Origin: Bradyrhizobium barranii subsp. apii
Lineage (GTDB): Bacteria > Pseudomonadota > Alphaproteobacteria > Rhizobiales > Xanthobacteraceae
Length of the DNA: 64,000 nucleotides
Direction: 5' to 3'
Assembly: GCF_011516635.5 (NCBI RefSeq)
Contig: NZ_CP096255.1
Coordinates: 7,128,501 to 7,192,500 of the forward strand
Shown here: positions 8,945 through 17,934 of the stretch, piece after piece
Numbering within the stretch: position 1 is the stretch's first letter
Layout: the number at the start of each line of letters is the position of its first letter
The notes under the pieces: model-generated
Databases searched by the model: none
The model's input: only the letters and a program-made list of their open reading frames with translations
Told to the model about the DNA's origin: nothing
Position numbers and translations under genes: made by a program

Positions 8945-9688
8945 ATGGACCTCGGGCTCAAATCGAAAACCGCAGTCGTGACAGGAGCGAGCATCGGCAT
9001 CGGCCGCGCCATCGCCAAGGGCCTGGCTGCCGAAGGCGTCCGCGTGGTCGGCGTGGCGCGTCGCACTGATCTCCTTGCCGAGCTGGTGAAGGAAGTCGGC
9101 TCCGGCCTGATCACGCCGTTCGAGCAGGACGTGATGGCCAAGGACGCCGCGGAGAACATCGCGGCCTTTGCGCAAAAGGAGCTCGGCCATGTCGACATCC
9201 TCATCAACAATGCCGGCGGCAGCCGCCCCCTTCCCGTCGATGCGCCCGACAGCAAATGGGACGAGGCGATCGCGCTGAACTTCACCAGCTACCGCCGCAT
9301 CGCGCATGCGCTGCTGCCGCAGATGATCGAGCGCAAATGGGGCCGCATCGTCAACATCACCGGCAAGTCCGAGCCGGAGGGCCTGAACGCCGCCTTCGCC
9401 GCAAAGGCCGCCGTGCACGCCTGGGCCAAGGGCCTGTCGCGCGAGATCGGCGAGCACGGCATCACCATCAACTGCATCCCGCCCGGCCGCATCATGAGCG
9501 AGCAGATCCGCCGCAACTATCCGCCGGATTATCGCGAGCGCTTTGCCGAGGAAGAAATCCCGGTCGGCTATTGGGGCGAGCCGGAGGACCTCGCGGCGCT
9601 CGCGGTGTTTCTGGCGTCGCCGGTGGCGCGCTACATCACGGGGACGGTGATCCCGGTGGATGGGGGGCTGCGGCGGTATCAGTTCTGA
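8945..9688 (+). CDS. Short-chain dehydrogenase/reductase lacking the catalytic tyrosine
   Basis: The 247-residue protein has the SDR Rossmann features: TGASIGIG at 13-20, NNAGG at 88-92, and a C-terminal ITGTVIPVDGG. The catalytic Tyr-x-x-x-Lys is not present. Lys154 is there, but position 150 is Ala within LNAAFAAKAAVHAW, and the serine position reads ITGKS. The protein may bind nucleotide without normal dehydrogenase chemistry, or belong to a divergent subgroup. The ATG at 8945 matches the N-terminal start expected for the fold. It is divergent from tam. Substrate is unknown. Confidence 0.85.
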   Translation: MDLGLKSKTAVVTGASIGIGRAIAKGLAAEGVRVVGVARRTDLLAELVKEVGSGLITPFEQDVMAKDAAENIAAFAQKELGHVDILINNAGGSRPLPVDAPDSKWDEAIALNFTSYRRIAHALLPQMIERKWGRIVNITGKSEPEGLNAAFAAKAAVHAWAKGLSREIGEHGITINCIPPGRIMSEQIRRNYPPDYRERFAEEEIPVGYWGEPEDLAALAVFLASPVARYITGTVIPVDGGLRRYQF

Positions 9689-9785
9689 GGGCTTGCCCTG
9701 GCTTCGCATACAGTGCGCCCCGCCGCTCCGCTCCTGCGGGAATAGCGCGCGACGAACCCCATCGACAGCAACCAGAGAGGTCTCG

Positions 9786-10169
9786 ATGATTGAGAGATAC
9801 TCAGACCACGCGGCAAACGAGCGGACTTTTCTCGCCTGGGTCAGGACGGGCATCGCGATCATCGCGTTTGGCTTTGTCGTCGAGAAATTCAACCTCTTCG
9901 TCCGAACAATCGCCGAAGCCAACAGGACGGAGATCGGGTCTCGACTGCAATTCGATCGCTTCACGGGAGCGTTCAGTCACTATGACGGACTCGCGCTGAT
10001 CGCGATCGGGATCGCAATCATCGTGATTTCGCTCTTTCGCTTCATCAGGACTGGCCGAATGATTGACGACGCACAATCTCATTCCGCCGGCGGCATCAAG
10101 ACAGAACTGGTGCTCGCCGTTGTGCTGGGCCTGATCGTTACAGCGATGACCGTCTATTTTGCGCTCTGA
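9786..10169 (+). CDS. DUF202 (YidH-type) small membrane protein
   Basis: This 127-residue inner-membrane protein has the DUF202 hallmark NERTFLAWVRTGIAIIAFGF near its start, then a second span (LALIAIGIAIIVISLFRFI) and a third at the C terminus (ELVLAVVLGLIVTAMTVYF). The molecular role of the family is not established. AGAGAGG lies five bases before the ATG. It stands alone on the plus strand after the dehydrogenase gene with a 97-base gap. Confidence 0.85.
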   Translation: MIERYSDHAANERTFLAWVRTGIAIIAFGFVVEKFNLFVRTIAEANRTEIGSRLQFDRFTGAFSHYDGLALIAIGIAIIVISLFRFIRTGRMIDDAQSHSAGGIKTELVLAVVLGLIVTAMTVYFAL

Positions 10170-10197
10170 CTTTGGACCTAGCGGTGGCGCCGGCTTC

Positions 10198-10395
10198 CAT
10201 CGACAACGTCTGGAGATCGCTTTGCATCACCATACGGGTCTGGGCATCGAGAGCGCCGAACGGCTCGTCCATCAGGATCACATCGGGGCCGACCTCGGTG
10301 TTGACTGACGTGATGTTGCGGCCGCGATGATGGACCGCATGTCTATACATATTCCAAGCCGCCGAAATGAGCAGGCCGAGGCCAATGGTGAGAAT
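10198..10395 (-). pseudogene. Remnant of a nitrate/taurine-type ABC transporter
   Basis: Reading the minus strand, 10198-10290 encodes GPDVILMDEPFGALDAQTR and on to about TLS. This is the Walker B and D-loop of a TauB/SsuB/NrtD-like ATPase. No Walker A or signature motif is present in this frame or nearby. Just before it in the same frame, 10351-10395 encodes ILTIGLGLLISAAWN, which could be the first span of the partner permease. It is a decayed scrap without a start. Apart from it, the 400-base gap between 10170 and 10572 shows nothing. Confidence 0.6.
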
Positions 10396-10572
10396 TTTGG
10401 CTTCGCGGGTTGAATGAAAGGCAGGGCCGGCTGCGGCATCGCCGCGGCGGCGCGTTGGGGTTGCGGCGTTCGCCGCACACTCGTCCACATCTACTGGCGT
10501 CGCCGCCGTCAATGACGCGGAGGCGGTCCCTTTAAGAAACACGCTCGGAAGGTCGGCGGCCGGGCTCTCTGG

Positions 10573-12477
10573 TCATGCATCAGTCGACGTGACTGCATTT
10601 CCTGCCGTCGACAACGCGCGTGGATGAGAGGCAAGCCGGATGATGTGCGGCGAGGCTGCTCCGCTATAGAGACTGTCGAGAATGGCGGAACGGTTCTTCA
10701 GGACCCCGCGCTGATTGATGTAGCCCTTGTCCGTTGTCTCGCCTGCCGCGAGCGACAGCGGCTGGATCTGGATGGCAACGGCCGATATCCGCGCGTTGGT
10801 CGCTGCCGCCAGGTTATGCTCGGTCAAGACCCGATGGACGTATGCGCGAACGCCGGAATCCAATGAAGGGGTGTCACCGGAATCCGCGCCTGTTGCGCCG
10901 TTAGCATGTCGCCTTGCACGGTCCGGATTGAGCCATACCAGCGCGACGAGAGAATCGCGGCCCTCGCCTCCGATGACCAGATCCTGCAGCACGCCGCCCA
11001 TCCGGTTCAGGATGGCGGCACGCAGCTCGCCGACGAGCACCCACGTGCCTGTCATCATTTTGAAATTCTCCGAGAGACGCCCGGAAAACCTCAGGCCGCG
11101 GCAGAGGTCGGCGGCATCGATGAACGAGACCGCGTCGCCTACCCGATAGAAGCCCTCTTCGTCGAATGCTGCTGCGGACAATTCGGGTACTCCGAGATAA
11201 CCGGGCATGACGTTCGGGCCACGGACCCGCGCCTCGTAACCGTCCATCGCCGGGACCAGCTTGAGTTCGATGCCGGGTGCCGGCAAGCCGATCTCTCCCG
11301 GCGCTTCGCACGGTCGATAAGACACGCAGATGGTCGGCCCGGCTTCCGTGGCACCGTATCCGGCCAAAATCGGAACTCGCTCGCCGCGGACTTCGATTGC
11401 ATATTCCTGAAGCGTTGCCATTACGGACGCCGGGATCGCCGCGCCCCCGAAAATCATTCTGTCGATGCGATGGAAGAACTTCCGCCTCAGGTCTGGATCC
11501 TCGCCGAGCGCGGCGCATAACAACGCGTAACCGGTTGGGACATTGAATGAGGCCGTCGGAGAAACGTCGTGCAGATTGGCGATTGTTCGATGAAACGCTT
11601 CGGGCGTCGGTCGGCCATCGTCGATATAGAGAGAGCCGCCGTTCTTCAGAATTCCATTCAGTATGACGTTGCAGCCCATGGTATGATGCCAGGGCAGCCA
11701 TTCGATCTGAACCAGGGGCTGCGAGACCGGCGTGACCTGAGCGGCCATCTGCAGCACGCTCGACATCATGCGATGGGTATTGATCACTCCCTTGGGAGAG
11801 CCGGTCGATCCCGACGTGAACAGGATTCTGCCGACGGTCTCCGCTCCGAGTGCTGCGAACGCCGCCTCAAACGCGTGACCCGGTGTCGCGGCGGATAGCT
11901 CCGACAGCGGCGTGGTATCCGCCGCCTCTTCCGCCGTTATCCATTCGGCCTGCGCAAAGCCGGGGATGGCACGGGCTTGCACGAAGGGATCCGCCTTCTG
12001 GGCAAACACAAACTTCGGCGTGAGGACCTTCGCGATGTCTTCGATGCGGCTGAGGCCACCTGGCAGAAGACTGTAGCTTGGCGAGATCGGCGCAACCTGC
12101 AGACCGATCGACATCGCGGCGAACTGGATCACCGCATTCTCGATCGAATTGCCGGACAGGATGGCCAGCGTATCGCCCGCTGCGCCACCCCGATCAATCA
12201 GCGCCTGCCCGACCGAGCGCACTCGAGACCAGAATTCGCCATAGCTGATCGACTGCCATGCATTGTCGCGGGTTCGTTGCGCGAGAAAGACGCGGTCCGG
12301 CGTTTCCTGAGCCCAGTGGGGAAGGTATGCGCAAATCGTCCCGCTCACTCCAGCGAGCATAATCCGCGATCGCAATATCAGGGTGCCGTCATCCCTTCTC
12401 GTGACCTCGATGTCGGTCGGTGGTGAAGGCATAGAACAATATGGCGTGGAAGCAGGATGGTCGAGAGCAGGCTGCAC
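10573..12477 (-). CDS. Feruloyl-CoA synthase-like acyl-CoA ligase
   Basis: This 634-residue ANL-superfamily adenylate-forming enzyme activates a carboxylic acid with ATP and joins it to CoA. The phosphate loop is TSGSTGSPKGVINTH near residue 230, and the adenine-binding motif is LAGYGATEAGPT. The N-terminal pattern (AILSGNSIENAVIQFAAMSIG, APISPSYSLL) is that of feruloyl-CoA synthases, which start degradation of lignin-derived hydroxycinnamates. The start is GTG at 12477, six bases after AAGGAGAA; an ATG 45 bases further in has no ribosome site. No enoyl-CoA hydratase or vanillin dehydrogenase gene is adjacent, so the exact substrate is open. Upstream sits an ABC-transporter remnant, which suggests rearrangement here. 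Confidence 0.8.
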   Translation of the reverse strand: MQPALDHPASTPYCSMPSPPTDIEVTRRDDGTLILRSRIMLAGVSGTICAYLPHWAQETPDRVFLAQRTRDNAWQSISYGEFWSRVRSVGQALIDRGGAAGDTLAILSGNSIENAVIQFAAMSIGLQVAPISPSYSLLPGGLSRIEDIAKVLTPKFVFAQKADPFVQARAIPGFAQAEWITAEEAADTTPLSELSAATPGHAFEAAFAALGAETVGRILFTSGSTGSPKGVINTHRMMSSVLQMAAQVTPVSQPLVQIEWLPWHHTMGCNVILNGILKNGGSLYIDDGRPTPEAFHRTIANLHDVSPTASFNVPTGYALLCAALGEDPDLRRKFFHRIDRMIFGGAAIPASVMATLQEYAIEVRGERVPILAGYGATEAGPTICVSYRPCEAPGEIGLPAPGIELKLVPAMDGYEARVRGPNVMPGYLGVPELSAAAFDEEGFYRVGDAVSFIDAADLCRGLRFSGRLSENFKMMTGTWVLVGELRAAILNRMGGVLQDLVIGGEGRDSLVALVWLNPDRARRHANGATGADSGDTPSLDSGVRAYVHRVLTEHNLAAATNARISAVAIQIQPLSLAAGETTDKGYINQRGVLKNRSAILDSLYSGAASPHIIRLASHPRALSTAGNAVTSTDA

Positions 12478-12816
12478 AGGCGTTCTCCTTTCGATATCCG
12501 CGAAGGCCCGGCTGAGGCGGCGGCGATCGACGCAAACGATCTGTAGTCCTCACGCGCAATGAGGCTCCTGCAGAACGTCGGGAGGGCAATATCTCGATGC
12601 TACGTTGCGTGAGAATTTCATCTTCGCGAGGATCGCGTTGCATTTGCAATGTCGCTGATCCGGCGCCACGGACACCAGTGAGGGTTCCAATGGGGGATTC
12701 ACGGGTGCCGAGAGTTCGCGCAAGACGTCCGCCCGTGAGTTCACGCGCGATGCCCGGAAGCAGCCCCGCTGCTAAACGCGCTCGTCGGCTATGGACCAGT
12801 TGCCAGAGGCTGCGAC
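12478..12816. other. Intergenic stretch, no gene seen
   Basis: These 339 bases lie upstream of the acyl-CoA ligase start (minus strand) and downstream of the zinc-finger gene. Short open frames here lack ribosome sites and family resemblance. The ligase promoter should lie within it, but I could not pick a convincing box. Confidence 0.4.
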
Positions 12817-13170
12817 CTATTCATGCAGCAGCGATTGCCAGTCCGGAGGCACCGCGCCGTCCGGCCCGGGCACCGGCTGGTCCAACGGATGCGCGTGCGG
12901 GCCTTGCAGCTTCGGGCCCGCGAAGGGCTGTCCCGTGCGATAGTCGAAAAACCACCGTTCGCCCGGCTCGAAGCTCGTGATAACAGGGTGACCCGTCGCC
13001 GCGTTATGCTTCGTTGCATGCTGATTGGGTGACGTATCACAGCAGCCGATGTGACCGCATTCGACACATCTGCGAAGATGAAACCACCATCCGCCAGCAG
13101 CCGAGCATTCCACGCAACCCGTTCCGCTTGGCTTGGCCGCGAGGTTGATGCCATCCCTGTCAGACTTCAT
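12817..13170 (-). CDS. UBP-type zinc-finger protein
   Basis: About 117 residues, nearly all one ZnF-UBP domain: GCVECSAAGGWWFHLRRC, then CGHIGCCDTSPNQHATKH and GHPVITSFEPGERWFFDY. The cysteines and histidines match the zinc ligands of the ubiquitin-hydrolase zinc finger. Bacteria have stand-alone copies of unknown role. The tail is proline-rich (GPHAHPLDQPVPGPDG). The start is ATG at 13170 or GTG at 13182; neither has a strong ribosome site. No ubiquitin-like gene is nearby. Confidence 0.8.
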   Translation of the reverse strand: MKSDRDGINLAAKPSGTGCVECSAAGGWWFHLRRCVECGHIGCCDTSPNQHATKHNAATGHPVITSFEPGERWFFDYRTGQPFAGPKLQGPHAHPLDQPVPGPDGAVPPDWQSLLHE

Positions 13171-13182
13171 CGATCTACTCAC

Positions 13183-13491
13183 TGAAAGTGATTGCGGTCA
13201 TCGCAAATCTTCGCCGCCATCGCATTTTGCCAGTGTTTCGCCCGACGGGTCAACCTCGCGACATCAGGGAGCATCTCGCGGGAGAATTGGAGAGGCGTTC
13301 ACACAAAGTTGCGGCGGCGATGCACAGGCGTGACGCGAGGCATCGTTCGGCGACGAAAAATCGGCGTATTCCAATCCCCAACAATCATTGCCCCGCTGCG
13401 GCCGCACCACAGACAGCGGAGGACGAAACGTTCTGCCGATAGAAGCACCACAGGCCTTGGCTTTGCCAGTTCGTCACGGGAGACGTGCGAC
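13183..13491. other. Intergenic stretch with a dispersed 27-nt repeat
   Basis: The gap between the zinc-finger gene and the amidohydrolase gene should hold the promoters of both divergent genes. Bases 13228-13254 (TGCCAGTGTTTC…GGGTCAAC) match 21979-22005 except at one position. Nothing else is recognisable. Confidence 0.5.
13228..13254. repeat. Dispersed 27-nt intergenic repeat, copy 1
   Basis: TGCCAGTGTTT(C/T)GCCC… differs by one base from the second copy at 21979-22005. From memory, this string occurs often between Bradyrhizobium genes; its role is unknown to me. Confidence 0.55.
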
Positions 13492-14586
13492 ATGAACAAA
13501 TGGGATCAAAAATCTCGAGGGCATCACGCCTGCCCCACCTGCTACGGCCCGCCCTCGTCGCGCCGCGGCTTCCTCGCGGGCGTTGGTGCACTTGGCCTGG
13601 CCGCGGCCGTCCCCGCCGTTGCGGTGCACGGACAGACCAGGCCAGTGCTGATCGACACGCACCTTCATTTCTATCCGCCTGAATATCAAAAGCTTTGGCT
13701 TGGCTACGAAGACGCACGCAAGCAGCCGCACTTTCCCGGCCAGGTGGCCTGGACCCGCGAGAAGCTCATCGAGGACATGGACCGCAATGGCATACGTACA
13801 GGCATCCTGTCGGTCGCCTCCACGCCAGGCGTGTGGTTCGACCTTGGGCCGGCGGAAGCCGGCCGGCTCGCGCGCGCCTGCAACGAGTACGCGGCGGACA
13901 TGATGCGCGACCATCCGGGCCGTTTCGGCCTGTTCGCGACCTTGTCGATGCAGGACGTCGATGCCACGCTTAGGGAGATCGAATATGCGTTCGACACGCT
14001 GAAGGCGGACGGGATCGGGCTGCAAAGCAGCTACGGCGACAAATGGCTCGGCAATGTCGCCTACAGCCCGGTGTTCGAGGAGCTGAACCGTCGCAAGGCG
14101 ATCGTTTATGTGCATCCGCTGGTCGCGAGTTGCTGTAGCGCGCTCAGCGTCGGCACGTTTCCAGCGGTGATCGAAGTCCCGCACGACACCACACGCACCG
14201 TGACGAGCCTTCTGCTCAGCGGCGCATTCGCCCGCCATCGCGACATCAAATGGCTGTTCTCGCACGCCGGCGGCACGATTCCGATGATGGCCGGGCGCAT
14301 CAATTCGTTCTATGGGGCGCGGCCCGACCTGAAGGAGTTTGCGCCGGAAGGAATCGAAGGCGAGCTACGCCGGCTGCACTACGACACCGCGAATGCGACT
14401 TTCGCGCCCTCCATGGCCGCGCTGCTCAAGCTCGTACCCGCCTCCCAGATCACCTATGGCAGCGACTATCCTTACTTCAGCCTTGGCCAGTTCGCGCAGT
14501 TGCAGAAGCTTGGCCTCTCGACAGACGATCTCGACGCGATCGGCCATCAGAACGCGGCACGTCTCGTTCCCCGGCTGCAGGGTTAG
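13492..14586 (+). CDS. Tat-exported amidohydrolase (ACMSD-like)
   Basis: This 364-residue protein has a twin-arginine signal (SSRRGFLAGVGALGLAAAVPAVA, about residues 22-44), preceded by an unusual ACPTCYGP segment. The amidohydrolase-2 domain starts with the metal motif DTHLHF at about 56-61. Later ligands are the HP of VYVHPLV, the H of FSHAGGT and the D of YGSDYPY. The family includes non-oxidative decarboxylases such as aminocarboxymuconate-semialdehyde and methylsalicylate decarboxylase. Export to the periplasm is unusual for these and points to an extracellular aromatic or lactone substrate. The ATG at 13492 follows GGGAGA. It ends convergently with the LodB-like gene. Confidence 0.85.
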   Translation: MNKWDQKSRGHHACPTCYGPPSSRRGFLAGVGALGLAAAVPAVAVHGQTRPVLIDTHLHFYPPEYQKLWLGYEDARKQPHFPGQVAWTREKLIEDMDRNGIRTGILSVASTPGVWFDLGPAEAGRLARACNEYAADMMRDHPGRFGLFATLSMQDVDATLREIEYAFDTLKADGIGLQSSYGDKWLGNVAYSPVFEELNRRKAIVYVHPLVASCCSALSVGTFPAVIEVPHDTTRTVTSLLLSGAFARHRDIKWLFSHAGGTIPMMAGRINSFYGARPDLKEFAPEGIEGELRRLHYDTANATFAPSMAALLKLVPASQITYGSDYPYFSLGQFAQLQKLGLSTDDLDAIGHQNAARLVPRLQG

Positions 14587-14587
14587 A

Positions 14588-14648
14588 GGATCATCCCGAA
14601 AAGCGTGGAGCGGGCTTCGGAGCCCGATCGGCCTGCGAAATCATGCTT
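14588..14648. repeat. Degenerate dispersed palindrome at convergent gene ends
   Basis: AGGATCATCCCGAAAAGCG…AAATCATGCT looks like a worn copy of the palindrome class seen at 4640-4688, here with an inner GGGCTTCGGAGCCC hairpin. It fills the gap between two convergent stop codons and may end both transcripts. Confidence 0.4.
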
Positions 14649-15655
14649 CATTGCGCGATCGTTTTTGCCGGATCGGCCCATGACTGCGGCGCCGGAGGCA
14701 TGGAGCCATAGACGCTGATGCGGCCTGCTTCGCAGTGAAGGAATGTTGTGGCGACCGCGTCGGAATACAATCGCGCCGAGGTCGGGCTCAGCCGATCGGC
14801 CGACAACAGCGCACCCGTCGCGACCAAAGCGGACGACAATGCGTTGAACAGGCCCTGAGAGGCAATCGGATCGAACGCCATCGCCGCATCGCCCACTGCA
14901 ATCCAACCTTCGCCCGCGGCCTCCGAGAGGAGGCAAGCAGACGCGTCCACGCTGAGCAGCGCATCTCCAGCCGGTGTGCCGGACCTGCGAATGCGCCAAG
15001 TCTGCACACGCCCTCGCGGCCCACGGATGCGGTAAGACCAGGTCGGTCCATCGCTGCTGTATTCGAGCCACGATGCGGAACCGGCCGGCGCGCCATCAGC
15101 CGCATCCTCGACCAGTTCGGCGACCATGCGATCCCGGACGGCCACGCGCGCGCCCCGGCGCCGCGCAATCGCGGCGGCGCGCCCCGTTGCATCGACAACG
15201 ATCTCCGCAAGGACGAGCTTCGCCCCAGCGCTATCACTCGCACGACAGATAACGCCGCGGTCCGGCGTGACGCCGATTGCGCGCAGCCCGCAAAATGTAA
15301 CCCCGACAGCGACAGCCTCGTCGCGAAGGCGCTCGTCGAAACGGGCGCGATCAACCACATACCCGACGCGGCAGGGATGACGCAAAAAGTCCTCGTAGTC
15401 CGACGCGCCCGAACGGTGTGTTCGCCGAATCCCGAGACAGGCTCGGGCGATCGCCGGATCGTCAAGCAGATGTTCAAGTCCTACCGCCGCGACAGTGACG
15501 AGCGAGGCCGGAGCAAGCAGCTCGAGCCGCGTCGTCGGCGTGACGCCGGAATCTGCGACAATAACCGTGCGGCCCCTAAGGGCCAGCAGGCGTGCGGCGG
15601 TCAGGCCGGCAGGCCCCGCGCCGACCACGAGACAGTCGGTGCGCAGCACGTCCAA
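14648..15655 (-). CDS. lodB: FAD-dependent oxidoreductase, LodB/GoxB-like maturase
   Basis: A flavoprotein of about 335 residues with the dinucleotide-binding motif VVGAGPAGLTAARLLALRG at its N terminus, a mid-protein VDATGRAAAIARRRG, and the second FAD motif GEGWIAVGDAAMAFDP. In LodA systems the flavoprotein LodB is needed to build the cysteine tryptophylquinone cofactor in the oxidase. The start is likely TTG at 15655 (GTG at 15649 is the alternative). It begins two bases after the stop of the LodA-like gene, so the two are translationally coupled and probably act together. Confidence 0.75.
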   Translation of the reverse strand: MDVLRTDCLVVGAGPAGLTAARLLALRGRTVIVADSGVTPTTRLELLAPASLVTVAAVGLEHLLDDPAIARACLGIRRTHRSGASDYEDFLRHPCRVGYVVDRARFDERLRDEAVAVGVTFCGLRAIGVTPDRGVICRASDSAGAKLVLAEIVVDATGRAAAIARRRGARVAVRDRMVAELVEDAADGAPAGSASWLEYSSDGPTWSYRIRGPRGRVQTWRIRRSGTPAGDALLSVDASACLLSEAAGEGWIAVGDAAMAFDPIASQGLFNALSSALVATGALLSADRLSPTSARLYSDAVATTFLHCEAGRISVYGSMPPAPQSWADPAKTIAQ

Positions 15656-15657
15656 GG

Positions 15658-17652
15658 TCAGATCTCGCCCGGGCGATAGGTCCGCTTCGGCGGGGGAGCC
15701 GTCTTGCGTGCGCCGCGCCGCTGCGCCAGGCCCGCTGTCGTCTGCGGCAAGAAAAGGCTCTCCATGTCTTCGACTGCGTGGTACTTCGGATCGGCCGTGA
15801 CATCGATCGGCCCGTTGCTGTCGCGGCGTCCCTGCTCGACCCGCAGATCCTGAACCGGCAGAGATGCAGGCGCGTTCTTCACCGGCAACACCATGCCGAG
15901 CTCGGACCATTCCGCAATCATGTTCGACAGGCGGTCATAGTAATCGTTGCCGCGGATGTCGCGCAACCAGTCGACCCGGTTCATCAGGTGCTTGAAGGTC
16001 TGCTGTTGCGTCGCCTGGCCGAGAGGCGCGATGGCGGCCGCACGCAGATAGTTTCCGTCTGCCAGAACCTGATCCGGGGCACGCGGTCCCCAGAACGTCG
16101 GCATCGACAGGAACGTCGACGGGAAGTAGTCGGCCGCCGAATTGCACGAGGTATGATCGGTCTGCCAGGGCACGCCGAGGAAACGGGTGAGGCAGCCTGC
16201 GGCAACACCGTCGTGCGGACCATTCGCGCCGGTGCAGACCGCCGGCGTGCGAGTACCCCCGAAGTCCTGCCGCGCTGGTTGCTCGCCGGCCAGGACCTTC
16301 AGCCGATACGCCGATGCCCACATCAGCGGAATCCGCATCACCCATGTCATCTCCATCGCGGGATGGAATGGGCCGCCGAGACAATCGTGCAAGGATGCGC
16401 GCTCGAGATGCATGACCTGGACCTCGGGAGCCAGGGCATCGAAGTCCTGCGGCTGCGGCGGCTGGCGCGACGGCCCGTCGGCGTCGAATGTTCCAGCAGC
16501 CCAACGCTTGAGGTGCGCGTACTGGGTCTTCGTCACGGCAAGCAGCGAATTCGAAGGCTTCGGCGGACCTTCGAAGAATTGGTCGACCGCATCGCCGAAC
16601 ACCTGCGCTATCTGATCTTCGATCAGTGCGCCGCCCGCGCCTGGATCGCGAAACAACGCCAGCACGGCCGTGCGCCACGCCGCATTCGCAGCAGACGTGT
16701 CGTTGAGCTTGGCGAGGACTTGCGCATTCTGCGCGTCGAGCGGCGAGCCAAAGCCATGAACGACGAAGAGCCCGTGGTTGACGCATTGCAGTCCGGTCAG
16801 GCGCTGAAAGATCGGTTGCACGTCGTTGACGAACGAGGTCTTGACCGGTCGTGGAATCCAGCCCTTGTCGTAGAACACCTCCCGCACCACGTCGTCCATC
16901 GTGACGAGACCGAACAGCCCCGGCGCGTAATTCGGCGGTGTAACGCAGACATAGCCGGGCTCCGCATCGATCGGTGCATGCCCCGCAAATGTCACTTGCG
17001 CCCGCACCGGCCCGTCGCTGACGTCATCGTGCCAACCTGGATTGTTAGCGAAAGTCAGGGGCCGGGTCCCTTTGCGGAATGGCCGCGAAACTCCATTGCC
17101 GCCGAGGAAGATCAGCCGCCCCTCCTCGTCGGTACGAAGCTCGCCGAGATAGACCGGCGAAGCCCAGAACGCGCCATCGTCCAGCCTGATCGGGCCAGCC
17201 CCCTGCCCCACGATGCTTCGCGGGGGTGGCGTGATGTCGAGCTTCCACCTGGCGTCCGGCAAAACCAGCTCGCGATTTCGCTGCAACGCGTTCTGGCTCA
17301 GCGGGCCGAGGTCCATTGCCTGGTTGAACTCGTACCAGCCGGCCTTGAGGTTTGCGATGCAGACGCGCCACTCGATCTTCGCGGATGCAGCGGTCACCTC
17401 CTGCACGCTGCCGTCCTTCATGTGGGCGTAGATGCGGAAGCGCGCGGCTTGCAGCTTGATCTCTCCGTTCGCGGTGCGAAAGTCCTCGACAAAGCGAGCC
17501 GGCTGTTCCGGCGTCGTGCCGGGCAAGGTCGACGCACCGCCGATCATCTCGGGGCCGATGACGTAGTCGCCGGCGCCTTGCGCGTTGCCAACGCGGGCGA
17601 CGCCGATGGGCGGATAGACTTTCAACGCTGCAATTGCGTTTGGATCGATCAT
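15658..17652 (-). CDS. lodA: LodA-like cysteine tryptophylquinone amino-acid oxidase
   Basis: This 664-residue protein begins VYPPIGVARVGNAQGAGDYV, the usual N terminus of LodA/GoxA oxidases. Those enzymes oxidise lysine or glycine and release ammonia and hydrogen peroxide. The quinone cofactor is made from one Cys and one Trp. The likely pair is Cys424 in LHDCLGGPFHP and Trp496 in GVPWQTDHTSC, 72 residues apart; Marinomonas LodA uses Cys516 and Trp581. There is no signal peptide, as in LodA, which is released by another route. GAGGTC precedes the ATG at 17652. The LodB-like gene follows at once, and a small gene lies just upstream. The amino-acid substrate cannot be read from sequence. Confidence 0.85.
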   Translation of the reverse strand: MIDPNAIAALKVYPPIGVARVGNAQGAGDYVIGPEMIGGASTLPGTTPEQPARFVEDFRTANGEIKLQAARFRIYAHMKDGSVQEVTAASAKIEWRVCIANLKAGWYEFNQAMDLGPLSQNALQRNRELVLPDARWKLDITPPPRSIVGQGAGPIRLDDGAFWASPVYLGELRTDEEGRLIFLGGNGVSRPFRKGTRPLTFANNPGWHDDVSDGPVRAQVTFAGHAPIDAEPGYVCVTPPNYAPGLFGLVTMDDVVREVFYDKGWIPRPVKTSFVNDVQPIFQRLTGLQCVNHGLFVVHGFGSPLDAQNAQVLAKLNDTSAANAAWRTAVLALFRDPGAGGALIEDQIAQVFGDAVDQFFEGPPKPSNSLLAVTKTQYAHLKRWAAGTFDADGPSRQPPQPQDFDALAPEVQVMHLERASLHDCLGGPFHPAMEMTWVMRIPLMWASAYRLKVLAGEQPARQDFGGTRTPAVCTGANGPHDGVAAGCLTRFLGVPWQTDHTSCNSAADYFPSTFLSMPTFWGPRAPDQVLADGNYLRAAAIAPLGQATQQQTFKHLMNRVDWLRDIRGNDYYDRLSNMIAEWSELGMVLPVKNAPASLPVQDLRVEQGRRDSNGPIDVTADPKYHAVEDMESLFLPQTTAGLAQRRGARKTAPPPKRTYRPGEI

Positions 17653-17721
17653 CGTCTGACCTCGATATCAAAAGGGATTGTCCAAAAACGGAGGCGTCGC
17701 ACGAGACTTACCGCGAGACCA

Positions 17722-17934
17722 TCAGCGCGGATGCTCCGGCTCATCCATCGGCTGTCCGATCAGGCTGCGCCTCACGGCGGCGGGCTTCTCGCCGGCCTCG
17801 ATCCGCCGCCTCTGGAATTTGTCGATGAACGAGGCGCGGATGTCCTCGATCGGCTCGAACTCCGAACGTGGCGGCGCGGTGCTCTGCGGAACAGCTGCCG
17901 CGCCGAGCCCACGCGACTGAAAGCGATGCAGCAT
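17722..17934 (-). CDS. Small hypothetical protein upstream of lodA-like gene
   Basis: A 70-residue protein, not recognised. It is basic and proline-containing at the start (MLHRFQSRGLG), with a charged helical middle (IEDIRASFIDKFQRRR) and no membrane segment. The start is secure: GGAGGA lies six bases before the ATG at 17934. It precedes the LodA-like gene by 69 bases on the same strand, so it may be an accessory or leader protein of the oxidase. Confidence 0.6.
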   Translation of the reverse strand: MLHRFQSRGLGAAAVPQSTAPPRSEFEPIEDIRASFIDKFQRRRIEAGEKPAAVRRSLIGQPMDEPEHPR

